Shown here piece by piece: positions 7,149-15,494 of a stretch of DNA of 17,500 bases. The notes below the pieces were generated by a model. It was not told the DNA's origin. It saw only the letters and a program-made list of their open reading frames with translations, and ran no database searches. A program made the position numbers and the translations under genes. Positions within the stretch are counted from its first letter, which is position 1. Each line of letters opens with the position of its first letter. Origin of the DNA: Bacilli bacterium (GTDB lineage: Bacteria; Bacillota_I; Bacilli_A; RF39; UBA660); the NCBI GenBank assembly GCA_028703035.1, contig JAQVNR010000005.1, positions 1 to 17,500 of the forward strand, given 5' to 3'.

Positions 7149-8855
7149 ATGGATAAATGCTATAACAAGACAGTAACAAAAATATTAAAGGATGCTGAGT
7201 CAGAAATGATTAGTTTAAAACACCCCTATGTCGGTACTGAGCATCTTTTATTATCACTTTTAAAAAAAGAAAAAATTAAAAAGATATGTTATAAATTTAA
7301 TTTAACTTATACTAATTTTAGAACTTGTTTAATTAAAATTATTGGTGAATCTAGTAAAATAAGTGAAGTTATTTTATACACACCTCTTCTTAAACAAGTC
7401 ATCGAAACAGCTTATAATAAATCTTATCATAATAATGAAGATATGGATGATTTATATCTTTTTTCAGCACTATTTAATGAAACGGATGGCATTGCCCTGA
7501 GAATAGTTGATAACATGGGAGTATCAATTAGAGAAGTAACAAAAGAAATAAATAAGCCGGTTTTTGCAACCGAACTCGGGACTAATTTAAATGAAAAAAA
7601 TAGTGATGATAAAATTATCTTAAGAGAAAAAGAACTTGATGAAATTATGCAAATACTACTTCGAAGAAATAAAAACAATCCCTTATTAATTGGGAAGGCA
7701 GGAGTTGGCAAAACTGCTATAGTTGAAGAACTGGCAAGAATGATAAAAAAAGGGCGTGTACCTAATAAACTAAAAAACAAACAAATAATTTTAATTAATA
7801 CAGCATCATTAATAGCCGGAACTAAATATCGAGGTGAATTTGAAGAAAGAGTTAATAATTTAATAAAAGAGGTTATTAATCATAAAAATATAATCTTGTT
7901 TATTGATGAAATTCATAATATTGTTAAAACAGGAGCAAGTGATGGTTCAATAGATGCAGCCAATCTTTTAAAACCTTATTTAGCAAGAGGAGACGTGTCA
8001 ATAATTGGTGCTGCTACAACTAGTGAATATAATGAATATATAAAAAAAGATACAGCTTTAACAAGAAGATTTGCGCCAATTATTATAAATGAACCATCAC
8101 TTGAGGATATGAAGAAAATACTTTCCAAAGTAAAAAATAATTTTGAAGAACATTATAATTTAAAGATACCTATTAAAACAATTAATTCTTTAATAAAAGA
8201 ATGTGCTACTTATTTACCTAATTTATATAACCCTGATAAATGTATAGATATTCTTGATACAGCATGCTCTAAAAAAATATTAGATAACTATCAAAATACT
8301 AGTAAAATTATAACTATTAATGAAGATGATATTCATAATATTATTGCAGTAAGAACTAATCTAGGATGCCTTAATTATGACAAATTAGAAAAAATTAAAG
8401 AAGAACTTTACACTAAATATAATGACCAAATAATTAAAAATATAATAAATATTATTAAAGATGATAAACCAAATAAATATATGGTTTTAAATGGAAGTGA
8501 AAAAACTAAAAAAGAAGATGTTATCAAATATTTAGCCAGCTCTTTAAATATTCATTTAATAAATATTGACTGTGAAGATTATAATGATGAATACAGTCTA
8601 AATAAACTTTTAGGAAGTAATTATTTATATGATGAAATTAGTGAGTATCCTTTTTCAATTATTATGTTTAATAATTATAATTTAGCTGGAAAAATACTTA
8701 ATAATTTGATAAATACTATGACTCATCGTGGATATATATCTAATAATAAAAATGAAAAAGTGTTGCTTAGTCACGCAATTATATTTTTATTAAATAATGA
8801 AAATAATAGTCAAATAGGTTTTAATCATGATAATAAACTTTTATTTACTCCTTAA
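7149..8855 (+). CDS. ClpC-like AAA+ protein with intact D1 and degenerate, truncated D2
   Basis: A 568-residue relative of ClpC (usual length about 810). Residues 1-140 form a Clp N-domain, with the KHPYVGTEHLLLSLL signature. D1 (about 155-400) is complete: Walker A GKAGVGKT (182-189), Walker B FIDEIH (251-256), sensor T290 and arginine finger R306/R307. The coiled-coil middle domain is absent. D2 is recognisable by order but broken: the Walker A position reads GSEKTKKED (449-457), Walker B reads IIMFNNY (504-510), and the protein stops at FTP, just where the FxPEFxNR motif should begin. An IGF tripeptide (556-558) sits where Clp unfoldases carry the ClpP-docking loop. ATG 7149 is preferred over TTG 7146 because it lies eight bases after AAGGAGG (7134-7140). 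It may be a diverged unfoldase, an adaptor or a decaying clpC. No ctsR or mcsAB is adjacent. Confidence 0.8.
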   Translation: MDKCYNKTVTKILKDAESEMISLKHPYVGTEHLLLSLLKKEKIKKICYKFNLTYTNFRTCLIKIIGESSKISEVILYTPLLKQVIETAYNKSYHNNEDMDDLYLFSALFNETDGIALRIVDNMGVSIREVTKEINKPVFATELGTNLNEKNSDDKIILREKELDEIMQILLRRNKNNPLLIGKAGVGKTAIVEELARMIKKGRVPNKLKNKQIILINTASLIAGTKYRGEFEERVNNLIKEVINHKNIILFIDEIHNIVKTGASDGSIDAANLLKPYLARGDVSIIGAATTSEYNEYIKKDTALTRRFAPIIINEPSLEDMKKILSKVKNNFEEHYNLKIPIKTINSLIKECATYLPNLYNPDKCIDILDTACSKKILDNYQNTSKIITINEDDIHNIIAVRTNLGCLNYDKLEKIKEELYTKYNDQIIKNIINIIKDDKPNKYMVLNGSEKTKKEDVIKYLASSLNIHLINIDCEDYNDEYSLNKLLGSNYLYDEISEYPFSIIMFNNYNLAGKILNNLINTMTHRGYISNNKNEKVLLSHAIIFLLNNENNSQIGFNHDNKLLFTP

Positions 8856-8886
8856 AAATGATAAAATGTCATTGTGGAGGTAATAA

Positions 8887-10281
8887 ATGAAGATATATAA
8901 TACATTAACAAGGAAAATTGAAGAATTTATTCCAATTGAAGAGGGTAAAGTTAAGTTTTATACATGTGGTCCAACTGTTTATAGTGCTGCTCATATTGGT
9001 AATATGAGAAATTATATTGGCCATGATGTTTTAGATAAAACTTTAAGATATATAGGTTATGATGTAACTAGAATCATGAATATTACTGATGTTGGACATT
9101 TAACTAATGATTCTGATTATGGTAATGATAAGATGGTAGAAAGTGCTAAAAAAGAAAATAAAAGTGTTATGGATATTGCTAGATATTATACTGACCGATT
9201 TTTTATTGATTTTGATTTAGTTAATAATAAAGTACCAGAAATAGTATCACCTGCAACTAATCATATAGAGGATTATATCCATATTATTAAAACTTTAATA
9301 GAAAAAAATTATGCGTATGAATCTAGTGGCAATGTCTATTTTGATACATCTAAATTAACCAATTATTATCAGCTAACTAATCATAAAGAAGATGAAATGA
9401 TTATTGGGTCTCGTGAAGGAGTGGAAGAAGATTTAAGCAAAAAGAATAAAGCCGACTTTGTTTTATGGTTTACAAAATCAAAATTTGATAATCAAGAATT
9501 AAAATGGGAATCACCATGGGGAACTGGTTATCCAGGTTGGCATATTGAATGTAGTGGAATTTGCCTTCATTATGCAGGTAGCGCACTTGATATTCATGGT
9601 GGAGGAGTTGACAATATATTTCCTCATCATACAAATGAAATAGCGCAAAGCGAAGCATATCTAGGCCGTAAGTGGTGTAATTACTGGGTTCATAATGAGC
9701 ATTTGCTTGTTGAAACTGGTAAAATGTGTAAAAGTGATGGAGCATTCTTAACAGTATCTTTGCTTAAAGAAAAAGGTTATGATCCCCTAAGTTATAGATA
9801 TATGTGCTTAAACAGCCATTATCGAAAGCAACTACTTTTTAGTTATTCATCATTAAATAGTTCTGAGCAAGCATATAAAAAACTTAAAAATAAGATATCT
9901 TTGCTTAAAGATGAAGGAAATCTTGATGAGGATGCCTTTGGATTTTATAATCAGAAATTTATTGACCATTTAGAAGATGATATTAATACAGCAAATGCTA
10001 TAACTTTAGTTTATGATTTATTAAAAAATGAGCTAATAAATGGCCATACTAAGCTAGAACTAATTAGAAACTTTGATAAGGTTTTAAGTTTAGATTTACT
10101 TAAAAAAGAAAGCAAAAGAGAAGATCATGATATAATAATGGCTCTGATAAAATCTAGAGACAATGCTAAGAAAAGAAAAGATTATGAATTAGCTGACTCA
10201 ATTAGGAAAGATTTATTTGATAAAGGAATTGTTTTGGTTGATACTAAAGAAGGTACAACCTATAAGAAAGTAGGAATATAA
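8887..10281 (+). CDS. cysS: Cysteinyl-tRNA synthetase
   Basis: A 464-residue class I aminoacyl-tRNA synthetase that charges tRNA-Cys in the cytoplasm; E. coli CysS has 461 residues. The HIGH motif appears as HIGN (36-39) in TCGPTVYSAAHIGN, and the KMSKS loop as KMCKS (279-283). The expected zinc ligands are present: C27, C222 in HIECSGI, H247 and E251 in FPHHTNEIAQSE. The WHIECS signature of CysRS is clear. The start at 8887 follows TGGAGG (8875-8880). The stop overlaps the next start as TAATG, so the downstream protease is coupled to it. In Bacillus subtilis clpC and cysS lie in the same broad chromosomal region, so the clp-cysS neighbourhood here may be a contracted version of that order. 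Confidence 0.95.
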   Translation: MKIYNTLTRKIEEFIPIEEGKVKFYTCGPTVYSAAHIGNMRNYIGHDVLDKTLRYIGYDVTRIMNITDVGHLTNDSDYGNDKMVESAKKENKSVMDIARYYTDRFFIDFDLVNNKVPEIVSPATNHIEDYIHIIKTLIEKNYAYESSGNVYFDTSKLTNYYQLTNHKEDEMIIGSREGVEEDLSKKNKADFVLWFTKSKFDNQELKWESPWGTGYPGWHIECSGICLHYAGSALDIHGGGVDNIFPHHTNEIAQSEAYLGRKWCNYWVHNEHLLVETGKMCKSDGAFLTVSLLKEKGYDPLSYRYMCLNSHYRKQLLFSYSSLNSSEQAYKKLKNKISLLKDEGNLDEDAFGFYNQKFIDHLEDDINTANAITLVYDLLKNELINGHTKLELIRNFDKVLSLDLLKKESKREDHDIIMALIKSRDNAKKRKDYELADSIRKDLFDKGIVLVDTKEGTTYKKVGI

Positions 10282-10949
10282 TGGATAATTTAGGTTTATT
10301 TTTATTAATTTTAGTTATTCCCTTGATTGCGCAACTTTATGTTACCTCGTCATATAACAAACATAAAAAAGTAAAAAATAGTAGAAAATTAACAGGATAT
10401 GATATAGCAAGAAAGATTTTAGATGAAAATGGTTTAAAAGAAATGTATGTTGTTGAAACAAAAGGGACGATGAGTGACCACTATGATTCATCTAGAAAAA
10501 TAATTAGATTATCAAGTGAAGTTTATAAAGGAACAAGCATTGCATCAAGTGCGATTGCCGCTCATGAATGTGGGCATGCTATTCAAGACAAAGAAGGTTA
10601 TTCTTTTATGAGAATAAGAAGTTTTATTTTTCCTATTGTTAGTTTAGGAACAAAACTAGCCTATATAATTTTATTTATTGGCCTTATTCTATCATCACTA
10701 GGATTAATTTATCTAGCAATTGCCTTTGTTTCATTGGGGCTGCTTTTTCAGTTAATTACTTTACCTGTTGAATTTAACGCATCAACTAGAGCTAAAAAAG
10801 AATTAACGAAATATAATCTTGTTAACAATGAAGAACATGATATGGCAGAGACAATGTTAAGAGCAGCGGCCCTTACTTATGTAGCTGGAGTTCTGGCTAG
10901 TGCTTTAGAAGTTTTGCGTTTGCTTTTGATTTTTGCAAACCGTGATTAA
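10281..10949 (+). CDS. YugP-like membrane zinc metallopeptidase
   Basis: A 222-residue integral membrane protein of the neutral zinc metallopeptidase family (Zn_peptidase_2, B. subtilis YugP). It starts with a membrane helix (about 4-21). The zinc-binding motif HECGH (95-99) follows, with His95 and His99 as ligands and Glu96 as the general base. Two helices come after (about 114-137 and 142-162), then E164 in LPVEFNASTRA, the likely third ligand and a family hallmark, and a C-terminal helix (about 198-218). The substrate is unknown in the family. The ATG overlaps the cysS stop by one base and no separate ribosome site is needed; a strong terminator follows immediately. Length and motif order are normal, so it should be active. 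Confidence 0.85.
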   Translation: MDNLGLFLLILVIPLIAQLYVTSSYNKHKKVKNSRKLTGYDIARKILDENGLKEMYVVETKGTMSDHYDSSRKIIRLSSEVYKGTSIASSAIAAHECGHAIQDKEGYSFMRIRSFIFPIVSLGTKLAYIILFIGLILSSLGLIYLAIAFVSLGLLFQLITLPVEFNASTRAKKELTKYNLVNNEEHDMAETMLRAAALTYVAGVLASALEVLRLLLIFANRD

Positions 10950-10975
10950 AAAAACCTCGAGTGGAGGTTTTTTTT
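10948..10975. terminator. Bidirectional terminator between the yugP-like gene and uvrB
   Basis: A-run, CCTC (10955-10958), a five-base loop, GAGG (10964-10967) and a T-run. The A and T runs extend the stem and give a U-tract on both strands, so the hairpin can end transcripts of the two convergent genes. It overlaps both stop codons. Confidence 0.85.
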
Positions 10976-12923
10976 AATCGTTTTTACTTTTTAGTTCAAA
11001 TAAGACATCACGAAGTTCCATTGCTCTTTCAAAGTCTAATTCTTTAGCTGCATTTTTCATTTCTCGCTCTAAACTTAAAATAAGATCTTTTTCTTCTTTT
11101 TTAGAAAGTTTTTCTGGTTTTTCTTCCATAACTTCATTAGAAATTAATTCTCTTACTTCTTTAATAATAGTTTTTGGAGTAATACCATGTTTTAAATTAT
11201 AATCTTCTTGAATTTTTCTTCTTCTTTCAGTCTCACTAATAGCGTTTTTCATCGCTGGGCTTATTTTATCTGCGTACATAATCACGTGACCTTTTTTGTT
11301 TCGGGCAGCTCTGCCAATTGTTTGAATTAGGCTTCTTTCGCTTCTAAGAAATCCTTGTTTATCGGCGTCCATAATTGCGATTAAACTTACCTCCGGAATA
11401 TCAAGACCTTCACGGAGTAAATTTATTCCCACAATACAATCATATTTTCCAATTCTTAAATCTCTGATTATTTTTAATCTTTCAAAAGTTTTTACTTCAC
11501 TATGAAGATAGGCAACTTTCATATTTAAGCTTTTTAAATAATTAGTTAATTCTTCAGCCATTCTAATTGTTAGTGTTGTAATTAATACTCTTTCATTAAG
11601 TTTAACTCTTTTATTGATTTCATGAATTAGATCATCAATTTGACCTTCAGTTTTTTTAATTTCAATAGTTGGATCAAGTAATCCGGTTGGTCTAATTATA
11701 CTTTCAACAACCTGGTTATCAACCAGTTCTAGTTCATAATCACTAGGAGTTGCTGAAACATAGATTGCTTGATTTATTTTATTATTAAATTCATCAAACT
11801 TAAGTGGGCGGTTGTCAAGAGCACTTGGTAGTCTAAAACCGTAATCAACTAAAGTTTGTTTGCGAGCTCTGTCGCCATTATACATCGCTCTTACTTGAGG
11901 AAGCATAACGTGAGATTCATCTACTACAAGCAGGAAATCATTTGGGAAAAAATCAATTAAAGTACTAGGCGTTTCTCCTTCATCTCGAAGTGCTAAATGT
12001 CTAGCATAGTTTTCAACACCATTACAAAAACCTGTTTCTTTAAGCATCTCAATATCATATTTAACTCTTTCACGAAGTCTTTGTTCTTCGATTAATTTAC
12101 CTTTTTCTTCAAAGTATTTTAAACGGACATCAGTTTCTGCTTCAATTCTTTTGATTGCTTCAAGCATTTTTTTATCGCTTGTAACAAAGTGACTAGCTGG
12201 ATGAATACTAATATTTTTAATGTTTTGAATTATTGCTCCAGTTAAAATATCAAACTCACTTATTCTATCAATAAGATTCCCAAAAAGTTCAACTCTAATT
12301 CCGTTTTTCCTACCGCTTGCTGGCACTATGTCAATTACATCACCATTAGCTCTAAAAGTTCCGCGATGAAAATCTAGTTGATTTCTTTCATATGTCATAG
12401 AAACTAATCTATCTATTATCTCATTCCTTCTTATTTTATCGCCAATTGATAAAACAAGCATATTATTTTTATATTCTTCTGGCTCCCCAATTCCATAAAT
12501 ACAAGAAACTGATGCAACGACAATTACATCTTTATTATTTATCAGCGCGCTTGTTGCTCCATGTCTTAACTCATCTATCTCATCATTAATACTAGAATCT
12601 TTTTCAATATAAGTATCACTTGAGGGAACATATGCCTCTGGTTGATAATAATCGTAATAAGAAACAAAATATTCAACTTTATTTTCAGGAAACAATTCTT
12701 TGAATTCCGAATAGAGTTGCCCTGCAAGGGTTTTATTATGAGCAAGAACTAGTGTAGGTTTCTGAACTTTTTCAATAACATTAGCAATTATAAAGGTTTT
12801 ACCAGTACCAGTTGCTCCAAGTAAAACTTGGTGTTTTTTATTACTATTTATTCCTGCAACTAATTTTTCGATTGCTTCTGGTTGATCCCCAGAAGGTTTA
12901 TAATTTGATTTTACTTTAAACAT
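10974..12923 (-). CDS. uvrB: UvrABC excinuclease subunit B
   Basis: A 649-residue DNA repair helicase-like protein that verifies damage delivered by UvrA and recruits UvrC. Visible elements: FKVKSNYKPSGDQPEAI start, Walker A GATGTGKT (36-43), the beta-hairpin with YYDYYQPEAYVP (89-100), the DESH box (335-338), an SATPS motif, the IGRAARN motif VI (around 540), and a C-terminal UVR domain (about 613-647) with LDFERAMELRD. Length is typical. ATG at 12923 is chosen because AGGAGG (minus strand, plus positions 12929-12934) lies five bases before it; a GTG two codons upstream would overlap that site. No uvrA or uvrC is adjacent and no SOS operator was recognised. It appears to be transcribed alone from the promoter at 12937-12964. 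Confidence 0.97.
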   Translation of the reverse strand: MFKVKSNYKPSGDQPEAIEKLVAGINSNKKHQVLLGATGTGKTFIIANVIEKVQKPTLVLAHNKTLAGQLYSEFKELFPENKVEYFVSYYDYYQPEAYVPSSDTYIEKDSSINDEIDELRHGATSALINNKDVIVVASVSCIYGIGEPEEYKNNMLVLSIGDKIRRNEIIDRLVSMTYERNQLDFHRGTFRANGDVIDIVPASGRKNGIRVELFGNLIDRISEFDILTGAIIQNIKNISIHPASHFVTSDKKMLEAIKRIEAETDVRLKYFEEKGKLIEEQRLRERVKYDIEMLKETGFCNGVENYARHLALRDEGETPSTLIDFFPNDFLLVVDESHVMLPQVRAMYNGDRARKQTLVDYGFRLPSALDNRPLKFDEFNNKINQAIYVSATPSDYELELVDNQVVESIIRPTGLLDPTIEIKKTEGQIDDLIHEINKRVKLNERVLITTLTIRMAEELTNYLKSLNMKVAYLHSEVKTFERLKIIRDLRIGKYDCIVGINLLREGLDIPEVSLIAIMDADKQGFLRSERSLIQTIGRAARNKKGHVIMYADKISPAMKNAISETERRRKIQEDYNLKHGITPKTIIKEVRELISNEVMEEKPEKLSKKEEKDLILSLEREMKNAAKELDFERAMELRDVLFELKSKND

Positions 12924-12936
12924 AAACACCTCCTTA

Positions 12937-12964
12937 TACTTATATTATGATAATTATTTGTCAA
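12937..12964 (-). promoter_or_regulatory. Candidate uvrB promoter
   Basis: On the minus strand a perfect TTGACA (plus 12959-12964) is followed after 16 bases by TAAGTA (12937-12942), within a run where TATAAG (12939-12944) could also serve with a short 14-base spacer. The -10 assignment is uncertain, but the -35 is exact and sits in the 52-base gap before uvrB. Confidence 0.45.
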
Positions 12965-12975
12965 CAAATTAATGT

Positions 12976-14076
12976 TTATTTTTTATCTACAACTATTAAT
13001 GGAACTAATATCTCAAAATCAGTTATCCCGGCATGCATTCCTTTAAAAGAAGTAGAACTATAATCATCAACAATCGCCTTATCTGATATTGCAACCGCTA
13101 GATAATCACCTAAACATGATTCGAAACTTTTATGGGGATTTCCATCACCAAATAGTTTTTGTTCTATTACTTCTTGTTTTGAAAACAAAATAAAATCATC
13201 ACTAAATAATTTATTAAATTCTTCCTTAAATTTATCGACCATTTCTTTTTTAACAAAAAAGTTAGTCGCTCTTGGTTCAATTGATGTTTTTCTAAATAAC
13301 ATATTTTTTAAAACAGGATAATCTTCTAAAACAATATAGCCTTTTATTGTTATGTGTCCATGATCGGCTGTAATTATTATTAGAGTATCTTCTAGTTTTT
13401 TGCATAATTTTTCGGTTTTATCATCTAAATTTTTTATTAGTTTAATAACTTCATTATCTTTTGGACTTAATTGATGCATTAAATTATCGGGTTCATTACA
13501 ATAAGCATAAATAAATTTTTTTTCACTTAAGCTACAAAGCTCTATTATTTTTTCATACATTTCATCAATATTATTTTGATTATAGTATATACCATCAAAA
13601 GGCGAAATACAGTAAGCTTTTGCTTTTTTAGTATTATTTATTAGTTCTAATATTGTAGTATAAGGAAATTCATTTTTTGAAACATTATAATTAGCAACTT
13701 GAATATCAGTATCTTTAATAACATTCCAGTACATCGTAACTATCTCATTAACAGACTTTATATAATTGTTCCATCCCAGCCAGCAGTGTTCCGCAGGTGT
13801 TAGCCCTGTAATAATTGATGTTGTAGCAGCAGTGGTTGTTGCCGGAAAGACCGAGGTTATATCAACTATCTTATTTTGATCTAAAAAAGAGCCTTTTTCT
13901 ATAAGATTATTTCCAAGACCATCATATAAAATAATAATTACGTTTTTATAATTATTTTCTAAATATTTATCAAGTTGGTATAAAGTATTATGATAAGTTT
14001 GAATTCCATAATATTTCAAAATTGAATTACTTAAATTAACTAAACAATTATTATAATTTTGGGCTATTTTTTTCAT
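12976..14076 (-). CDS. Type I phosphodiesterase / nucleotide pyrophosphatase family protein
   Basis: A 366-residue protein of the alkaline phosphatase superfamily, NPP branch. The six metal and catalytic positions appear in the family's order: D52 in ILYDGLG, nucleophile T80 in FPATTT, D197 and H201 in EPDNLMHQ, D238/H239 in TADHGH, and H348 in GMHAG. This predicts a two-metal hydrolase acting on phosphodiester or pyrophosphate bonds; the substrate is not evident. There is no signal peptide or membrane helix, so it appears cytoplasmic, unlike animal NPPs. ATG 14076 is preferred, with AGGTG (minus strand, plus 14083-14087) six bases before it; the GTG three codons upstream would overlap that site. 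It stands between a terminator upstream and the uvrB promoter downstream, suggesting a single-gene transcript. Confidence 0.8.
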   Translation of the reverse strand: MKKIAQNYNNCLVNLSNSILKYYGIQTYHNTLYQLDKYLENNYKNVIIILYDGLGNNLIEKGSFLDQNKIVDITSVFPATTTAATTSIITGLTPAEHCWLGWNNYIKSVNEIVTMYWNVIKDTDIQVANYNVSKNEFPYTTILELINNTKKAKAYCISPFDGIYYNQNNIDEMYEKIIELCSLSEKKFIYAYCNEPDNLMHQLSPKDNEVIKLIKNLDDKTEKLCKKLEDTLIIITADHGHITIKGYIVLEDYPVLKNMLFRKTSIEPRATNFFVKKEMVDKFKEEFNKLFSDDFILFSKQEVIEQKLFGDGNPHKSFESCLGDYLAVAISDKAIVDDYSSTSFKGMHAGITDFEILVPLIVVDKK

Positions 14077-14097
14077 TTTTCTCACCTATATAATAGT

Positions 14098-14103
14098 ATT
14101 ATA
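14098..14103 (-). promoter_or_regulatory. Candidate -10 box of the phosphodiesterase gene
   Basis: TATAAT on the minus strand, 21 bases before the ATG at 14076. No good -35 box is found; the upstream sequence is the T-tract of the preceding terminator. The predicted leader is very short, about 15 bases. Confidence 0.4.
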
Positions 14104-14118
14104 CACTATTTATACTAT

Positions 14119-14143
14119 AAAAAAACAAGTTTATTTACACTTG
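14119..14143 (-). terminator. Weak terminator after the acidic-peptide gene
   Basis: Read on the minus strand: CAAGT (plus 14143-14139), an eight-base loop, ACTTG (14130-14126) and a run of seven T. The stem has only five pairs, so read-through into the phosphodiesterase gene is possible. Confidence 0.5.
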
Positions 14144-14151
14144 CTTTCTAA

Positions 14152-14259
14152 TTAGTCTTCTTCATCTTCATCATCTACATCATCTACATCATCATCATTT
14201 GCCATTTTGTATTCCATAAATTCACTAGCACTTTCTAGTGCTTCATCAAAAATGCTCAT
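14152..14259 (-). CDS. Small acidic peptide (35 residues), unrecognised
   Basis: A short gene with an excellent ribosome site: AAAGGAGG (minus strand, plus 14267-14274) seven bases before the ATG, beginning directly after the stop of the carboxypeptidase gene. It is therefore the second gene of that operon. The peptide starts MSIFDEALESASEF, a possible amphipathic helix, and ends in a tail made almost only of Asp and Glu (residues 22-35, with two Val). Seventeen of 35 residues are acidic and one is basic. It ends with TAA and is followed by a terminator. I do not recognise the family. The tail is encoded by a simple GAT-rich repeat, so length variation between strains is likely. Coding status rests on the ribosome site and operon position rather than homology. 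Confidence 0.6.
   Translation of the reverse strand: MSIFDEALESASEFMEYKMANDDDVDDVDDEDEED
14171..14199. repeat. Short tandem repeat within the acidic-peptide gene
   Basis: Two exact copies of the nine-base unit TCATCTACA (14171-14179, 14180-14188) run into TCATCATCAT. On the coding strand they encode Asp-Asp-Val units of the acidic tail. The array is multiple-of-three, so slippage would change length without shifting the frame. Confidence 0.7.
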
Positions 14260-14275
14260 TAATAAACCTCCTTTC

Positions 14276-15229
14276 TTATATATTAGCTATAAAATAGGCA
14301 TAATATTCATCAAAAGTAATTTCTAAATTTTTGATTTTTTCGGCAACTTCTTTTCCAACGTACCTATAATGCCATGGTTCATAAGAATAGCCAGTTATTT
14401 TTTCTTTATCCTCAGGATATCTTAAAATAAAGCCAAAACTATAACAATTTTCTTTCATCCATAAAAAGCTTTCGGTTTCACCAAACTTATCGTTGATATC
14501 ATAAAAGTCAGCAACATCAATAGCATATCCAGTTTGATGTTCAGAGTAGCCAGCTCTTGCAGCATAAGCATCTGCTTGTCTTGTCCCATATAAAGATTTT
14601 CTAGATTCCCATACTTCTTTTTGAGAATTATAATCTCGATATGAGGAATTAATTAAAATGGTATGTCCTGCGATCTTTGCTTCTTCGGCTAAATTTCTAA
14701 ATGCCACGAGGACTTCTTCATTAATTTTATTTCCTTCATATGCATAAGTAGAAGGAATTGTAGTAATTGCCTTGGGTTCATAATCTTCTTCTAAGTAATT
14801 GTATTTATTAACAAGCATTAACTCGTAATCTTCTAAACTTGCTTTTTTAGTATCTTCATAGTACTCGCGATCCCGATTAACATTGACCATTGCGACTATT
14901 TTAGTTAAGTTTTTAGAATCATCTTTATTAATAAAGTCAAGATATCTTTCTAAATTACTAAATATAAAATATTTTTCGGTAACTAATTTAGATATATTAC
15001 TGTTATAAACAAGTCCTAAAATATTATTTAATTCTTTATCATTTAAATTATCAATTAAAATTTTAGATTCATCTATTGAATAATTAATCTCTAATAATTT
15101 ATATTCATATGTTTGTTTATATAAATATTCGTTATAAAATTTAATTCCTAAAATACTCAGTAATACTAAAATAATTATCAAAATCATTCCTCGTTTTACT
15201 GATTTTTTCACCTTTTGTTTTTTTGCCAT
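14276..15229 (-). CDS. Membrane-anchored D-alanyl-D-alanine carboxypeptidase, VanY family
   Basis: A 317-residue protein with a positively charged N-terminus and one membrane helix (about 13-31), so the rest lies outside the cell. Residues about 40-150 are a helical region I do not recognise. The C-terminal domain (about 165-305) is a peptidase M15/VanY domain: SSYRDY (195-200), SEHQTGYAID (229-238) with zinc ligands H231 and D238, and EPWHYRYVG (284-292) with catalytic E284 and ligand H287. It is expected to trim the terminal D-Ala from peptidoglycan stem peptides. ATG 15229 is chosen over GTG 15238 because AAGGA (plus 15240-15244) would almost touch the latter. It is divergent from the lysozyme-like gene and followed at once by the acidic-peptide gene. 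Nothing nearby suggests a vancomycin-resistance cluster. Confidence 0.88.
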   Translation of the reverse strand: MAKKQKVKKSVKRGMILIIILVLLSILGIKFYNEYLYKQTYEYKLLEINYSIDESKILIDNLNDKELNNILGLVYNSNISKLVTEKYFIFSNLERYLDFINKDDSKNLTKIVAMVNVNRDREYYEDTKKASLEDYELMLVNKYNYLEEDYEPKAITTIPSTYAYEGNKINEEVLVAFRNLAEEAKIAGHTILINSSYRDYNSQKEVWESRKSLYGTRQADAYAARAGYSEHQTGYAIDVADFYDINDKFGETESFLWMKENCYSFGFILRYPEDKEKITGYSYEPWHYRYVGKEVAEKIKNLEITFDEYYAYFIANI

Positions 15230-15251
15230 TTTGAACACATCCTTATAACTT

Positions 15252-15257
15252 ATTATA
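15252..15257 (-). promoter_or_regulatory. Extended -10 box of the carboxypeptidase operon
   Basis: On the minus strand TGATATAAT gives a perfect TATAAT with the TGn extension, 22 bases before the ATG at 15229. The -35 region is weak (TTATTT at a 16-base spacing), which is tolerated by extended -10 promoters. Confidence 0.55.
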
Positions 15258-15259
15258 TC

Positions 15260-15433
15260 ATGGATAAAAACGAAAATAAGCTTTTAAATATGAAATTGGT
15301 TAGATTTTACAATTTAGAAGTAATTGCTTATAAATGAATCTTTTGTATCTCTAATTTTATGTTTTAAGTTATTCGCTCCACAGATATTTTGGCTTGTTCT
15401 TACTTGGAAACACCACCATTTGTTGCATAAAAT
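15260..15433. other. Divergent intergenic region, no gene recognised
   Basis: This stretch lies between the two divergent cell-wall genes. It has no open frame with a ribosome site on the plus strand; a 72-codon minus-strand frame here overlaps the start of the lysozyme-like gene and has no ribosome site. The segment 15361-15430 is slightly richer in G and C than its surroundings, but I see no clear tRNA, riboswitch or terminator fold. Confidence 0.4.
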
Positions 15434-15463
15434 TTGACTTTTATTCCCATAATATGATAGAAT
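15434..15463 (+). promoter_or_regulatory. Sigma-A-type promoter of the lysozyme-like gene
   Basis: TTGACT (15434-15439), an 18-base spacer and TAGAAT (15458-15463). The start near 15470 leaves a short leader with GGGGAGGGG (15479-15487) before the ATG at 15495. Confidence 0.6.
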
Positions 15464-15494
15464 AAAACTCGTTCGTCTGGGGAGGGGAACAAAA

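Noticed and set aside
7427..7780. Minus-strand frame of 117 codons inside the Clp-like gene
   Set aside because: It is antisense to the well-defined D1 Walker A region; hydrophobic composition is typical of reversed AT-rich coding DNA.
8856..8886. Possible frameshifted remainder of the Clp D2 domain after the stop at 8855
   Set aside because: Only 31 bases separate the stop from cysS, and these hold the cysS ribosome site, so no remnant can be present.
14161..14199. The CATCATCTA repeats as a CRISPR or regulatory iteron array
   Set aside because: The units are nine bases without spacers, in frame, and encode an acidic tail; they are a simple coding repeat.
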